A stretch of DNA of 15,392 bases from an uncultured Bacilli bacterium (GTDB lineage: Bacteria > Bacillota_I > Bacilli_A > RF39 > UBA660), in NCBI GenBank assembly GCA_910583945.1, contig CAJTYF010000037.1, positions 1 through 15,392 of the forward strand, in the 5' to 3' direction. The translations under genes were made by a program, and so were the position numbers. Shown here piece by piece: positions 12,731-15,392 of the stretch; position 1 is the stretch's first letter; every line of letters starts with the position of its first letter. Under the pieces are notes generated by a model. The model was not told the DNA's origin. It was given only the letters and a program-made list of their open reading frames with translations, and searched no databases.

Positions 12731-14894
12731 GTTTATCCTCTTTCTTTTTATCAATTTTTTCTTTTGTTTTGGGTTTTGGCAAGGCCTCTTTTCGAGATAA
12801 ATTTAATCTTCCTCGGTTATCATAGCCTAAAGATTTTACCACAATCTTATCTCCCACTTTAAATAATTGACTGGTTTTTTCAACTCTTTCATGAGCCAGT
12901 TGGGAAACATGCACTAAGCCCTCGCATCCACTCCATAATTCTACAAAACAACCAAAATCTTCTACCTTCGTAATCGTTCCTGTATAAATTTCATCTACTT
13001 CTACTTCACGAACCACATTTAATATCATTTCTTTCGTATTTTTAATAATTTCAGGATCTGTATGATAAATAATCACACGTCCATCGTCCTCTAAATCTAC
13101 TTTCACGGCATCTTTATCATTCACCGTTTTCACATGACTACAATCTAAAATAATTTTGGTAATCATTTCTCCCCCACGACCAATAACATCTTTTATTTTA
13201 TCAGGATTAATTGTGAACGTTTCAATTTTTGGAGCATAAGGCGACAATTCTTTACGAGGTTCTTTTATGCAATCTTCCATCACATCTAAAATTTGAAGTC
13301 TTGCTTTTTTTGCTTGAGCTAAAGCTTCTTTTAAAATTGCTTTGGTAACTCCTTTTATTTTAATATCCATTTGTAAAGCACAGATTCCATCACGGGTTCC
13401 AGCCACTTTAAAATCCATATCCCCCATATGATCTTCAAGCCCCGCTATATCCGTTAAAATCGTGTATTTATCATCTTTTGTAATCAGTCCCATTGCAATT
13501 CCCGCCACTGGTTTCTTAATCGGTACGCCTGCTGCCATTAACGATAAACAACCCGCACAAATCGTTGCTTGACTACTTGAACCATTACTCTCTAAAATTT
13601 CACTCACGACACGTACCGTATAAGGAAACTCTTCTTCACTAGGCATCACTTGTAAAAGTGCCCTTTCTCCCAAAGCACCATGTCCAATTTCTCTTCTTCC
13701 AGGACTTCCATACCTTCCTGTTTCTCCCACTGAAAATTGAGGAAAATTATAGTGAAGCATAAAACGTTTTGTTTCTTCTAGTCCTAAACCATCTAAAATT
13801 TGATGTTCTCCTAAAGCCCCTAAGGTTGTCGTTGCGAGACTTTGTGTTTGCCCTCTTGTAAATAAAGCACTTCCATGAGTTCTAGGCAATAAATCAATTT
13901 GGGCATCTAATGAACGAATCTCATCCATCGCCCTTCCATCTGGTCTAATTTTTTCTTCCGTAATCAATCTTCTTACCTCTGATGCTTCTATTTCATCCAG
14001 TATCTTTTTAACATCTTTTAAAATTTGGTCGATATTTTCATCATCAGCATACACTTCCGCAAAATTTTCTAAAGCACTTGTTTTTACATTTTCAACTGTC
14101 TCATAACTTTTTAACTTATCTTTAATTTTAATACCTTCTAAAATACCTTTTGTTGCATAGTCTTTAACACTTTTTTCTAATGCTTCATCAATTTTGGATA
14201 CAGTAAGTTCTTTCTTTTCAACACCTATCTCTTTAATAATTTCTTCTTGGAATTCACACAACATTTTAATATGTTCATGACCAAATAAAATAGCTTCTAA
14301 CATATCCTTTTCACTTAATTCTTGACTACCAGCTTCGACCATACAAATCGCGTCTTTTGTTCCAGCGACAGTTAAATTAAGACTACTACTCTCTAACTCT
14401 TCTACGGTTGGATTAATAATAAACTTCTTGCCTATTTTACCCACTACAACGCCAGTTACTGGTCCATCAAAAGGAATATCACTAATTCCTAAACATAAAC
14501 TAGAACCAAATAAACTAGTCATAATTGGAGAATTATCTTGATCCACCGATAAAACTGTATTAATCACTTGAATTTCATTTCTTAAATTTTCATTAAACAT
14601 AGGTCTAATGGGACGATCAATAATTCTTGCAGCCAAAGTTGCCTCATCTGTAGGCCTTCCCTCACGTTTAATAAATCCTCCAGGAATTTTTCCAACTGAA
14701 TATAATTTTTCTTGATACAAAACGGTTAATGGAAAAAAGTCGGCGGTAATCGTATTTTTTCCCATCACACACACAGATAAAATAACCGTATCTCCATAAC
14801 GTACTAAAACGGAACCATTTGCCTGTTTAGCCAGTTCTCCTGTTTCAACGACTAATTTTCTTCCTAAAAAATCGATTTCAAATTTTCTTTTCAT
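12723..14894 (-). CDS. pnp: Polyribonucleotide nucleotidyltransferase (PNPase)
   Basis: Protein of 723 aa, near the usual 700-720. The ATG at 14894 (MKRKFEIDFLGRKL) has AGAAGG 6 nt upstream; the frame continues upstream without an adequate start. Order of parts: first RNase PH domain (about 1-220, with GDTVILSV and GGFIKREGRPT); helical linker; second RNase PH domain (about 300-540) with the phosphate-binding GSSS near 436 and the catalytic acidic cluster MGDMDFKVAGTRDG near 493; KH domain with IGRGGE (about 550-615); S1 domain (about 620-690, with GTITKVEDFGCFVEL). It carries out phosphorolytic 3'-5' RNA decay in the cytosol, and polymerises nucleoside diphosphates in reverse. It follows rpsO in the conserved order; a terminator-like hairpin between them probably tunes expression. 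Confidence 0.98.
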   Translation of the reverse strand: MKRKFEIDFLGRKLVVETGELAKQANGSVLVRYGDTVILSVCVMGKNTITADFFPLTVLYQEKLYSVGKIPGGFIKREGRPTDEATLAARIIDRPIRPMFNENLRNEIQVINTVLSVDQDNSPIMTSLFGSSLCLGISDIPFDGPVTGVVVGKIGKKFIINPTVEELESSSLNLTVAGTKDAICMVEAGSQELSEKDMLEAILFGHEHIKMLCEFQEEIIKEIGVEKKELTVSKIDEALEKSVKDYATKGILEGIKIKDKLKSYETVENVKTSALENFAEVYADDENIDQILKDVKKILDEIEASEVRRLITEEKIRPDGRAMDEIRSLDAQIDLLPRTHGSALFTRGQTQSLATTTLGALGEHQILDGLGLEETKRFMLHYNFPQFSVGETGRYGSPGRREIGHGALGERALLQVMPSEEEFPYTVRVVSEILESNGSSSQATICAGCLSLMAAGVPIKKPVAGIAMGLITKDDKYTILTDIAGLEDHMGDMDFKVAGTRDGICALQMDIKIKGVTKAILKEALAQAKKARLQILDVMEDCIKEPRKELSPYAPKIETFTINPDKIKDVIGRGGEMITKIILDCSHVKTVNDKDAVKVDLEDDGRVIIYHTDPEIIKNTKEMILNVVREVEVDEIYTGTITKVEDFGCFVELWSGCEGLVHVSQLAHERVEKTSQLFKVGDKIVVKSLGYDNRGRLNLSRKEALPKPKTKEKIDKKKEDKHE

Positions 14895-14914
14895 ACATAA
14901 CCTTCTTCTACATG

Positions 14915-14942
14915 AAAAAAGACACTTCAAAAATTAAGTGCC
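14915..14942 (-). terminator. Attenuator-like terminator between rpsO and pnp
   Basis: On the minus strand GGCACTT/AAGTGTC (7 bp with one G-T pair, loop AATTTTTG) followed by T6. It starts immediately after the rpsO stop. It should end part of the rpsO transcripts and could also be a processing site; read-through would be needed for pnp unless pnp has another promoter. Confidence 0.75.
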
Positions 14943-15212
14943 CTATTTTCTTATATTTAACTTTTCAATTAAATTTCTATAAGAAACAACATTATTTTCT
15001 TTTAGATAATCTAATAATTTTCTTCTTTTACCAACCATCATTAAAAGTCCTCTTTTAGAATGATAATCATGAATATGTACTTTTAAGTGTTCTGTTAAAC
15101 TATTTATTTTTTTAGTTAAAATAGCTATTTGAACTTCTGTTGAACCACAATCACTCTCATTTTTACCAAACTCTTTAATAATCGCTTGTTTTTCTTCTTT
15201 TGTAATTGACAT
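14943..15212 (-). CDS. rpsO: 30S ribosomal protein S15
   Basis: Protein of 89 aa, the standard S15 length, starting MSITKEEKQAIIKEFG. It contains the conserved blocks GSTEVQIAILTKKINSLTEHL, the HxxDxHSxRGL motif (here HIHDYHSKRGLL) and LVGKRRKLLDYL-like MVGKRRKLLDYLKENN, ending in YRNLIEKLNIRK. S15 binds 16S rRNA early in assembly of the 30S platform. AAGGAG lies 8 nt before the ATG. It is the first gene of the rpsO-pnp-DUF1653 operon, with a promoter at 15295 and a 75-nt leader that contains a 9-bp hairpin. Confidence 0.98.
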   Translation of the reverse strand: MSITKEEKQAIIKEFGKNESDCGSTEVQIAILTKKINSLTEHLKVHIHDYHSKRGLLMMVGKRRKLLDYLKENNVVSYRNLIEKLNIRK

Positions 15213-15248
15213 ACTTCTTTCTCCTTTTCTATAAATCGGTTTAAACTG

Positions 15249-15275
15249 AATTAAAAATCGAGAATTTTTTTAATT
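15249..15275 (-). promoter_or_regulatory. Hairpin in the rpsO leader, possible S15 autoregulatory element
   Basis: AATTAAAAA/TTTTTAATT forms a perfect 9-bp stem with a 9-nt loop inside the 5' UTR, about 37 nt before the start codon. S15 leaders with autoregulatory structure are known in several bacteria. I cannot match this one to a described class. Confidence 0.35.
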
Positions 15276-15294
15276 AAGAATAAACTTCCTATTC

Positions 15295-15323
15295 ATTATA
15301 ATACACTTTGCTCTTAAAAGCAA
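15295..15323 (-). promoter_or_regulatory. Promoter of rpsO
   Basis: On the minus strand TTGCTT (15318-15323), a 17-bp spacer and TATAAT (15295-15300). The -35 region lies in an inverted repeat TTTGCT/AGCAAA (15307-15324), which might be an operator. The remaining bases up to 15392 show no gene. Confidence 0.7.
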
Positions 15324-15392
15324 ACACATTTAACGTATTGTTAATTAGTTTATCGAAATCCCGTTTATATAAAAATTTCATTTTGGAAATCC

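Noticed and set aside
14895..14930. Upstream extension of pnp from a TTG
   Set aside because: It runs through the terminator hairpin region and lacks a ribosome binding site; the ATG at 14894 matches the family N-terminus.

Overview
The window comes from a low-GC, AT-rich bacterium of the Bacillota/Bacilli type (standard stop usage, AGGAGG-like ribosome binding sites, TTGxxx/TATAAT promoters, a Firmicutes-type EssC). I cannot name a genus; an Erysipelotrichia-like or uncultured gut Bacilli lineage would fit.

Layout. (1) 43-7762, minus strand: a type VII secretion (T7SSb) operon. It encodes EssC, a small ubiquitin-like EsaB/YukD protein, and a large LXG/polymorphic-toxin-like substrate. The substrate's reading frame breaks near its end at a T TTT TTC heptamer and continues in the -1 frame for at least 126 more residues. 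No WXG100, EsaA, EssA or EssB gene is present here. (2) 7859-7935, plus: tRNA-Arg(CCU). (3) 7936-10713: a very AT-rich accessory segment behind the tRNA, bounded by a 14-bp direct repeat that starts at the tRNA 3' end. It holds a previously unlisted type I toxin-antitoxin-like locus (a 30-residue hydrophobic peptide gene on the minus strand and a convergent RNA of about 113 nt on the plus strand). It also holds a frameshifted zinc-PLC-like gene, a tRNA-3'-end-like scrap, a 51-residue hypothetical protein and a DUF2207-like membrane protein. (4) 10798-15392, minus: a housekeeping block, rpsO-pnp-DUF1653, followed by a kinase-like gene and a DUF362 gene with their own promoter.

How it works together. 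EssC is the membrane ATPase that would drive export, EsaB an accessory factor, and the large protein a likely substrate. The remaining machine parts must lie outside. The rpsO-pnp pair is the usual translation/RNA-decay unit, with a terminator-like attenuator between the genes.

The most interesting item is the locus at 7981-8305. Both promoters have 17-bp spacers and both transcripts end in good terminators. They overlap tail to tail by about 90 nt, as in txpA/RatA and bsrG/SR4. In addition, the first ~27 nt of the peptide mRNA are complementary to its last ~36 nt, suggesting an end-to-end closed mRNA.
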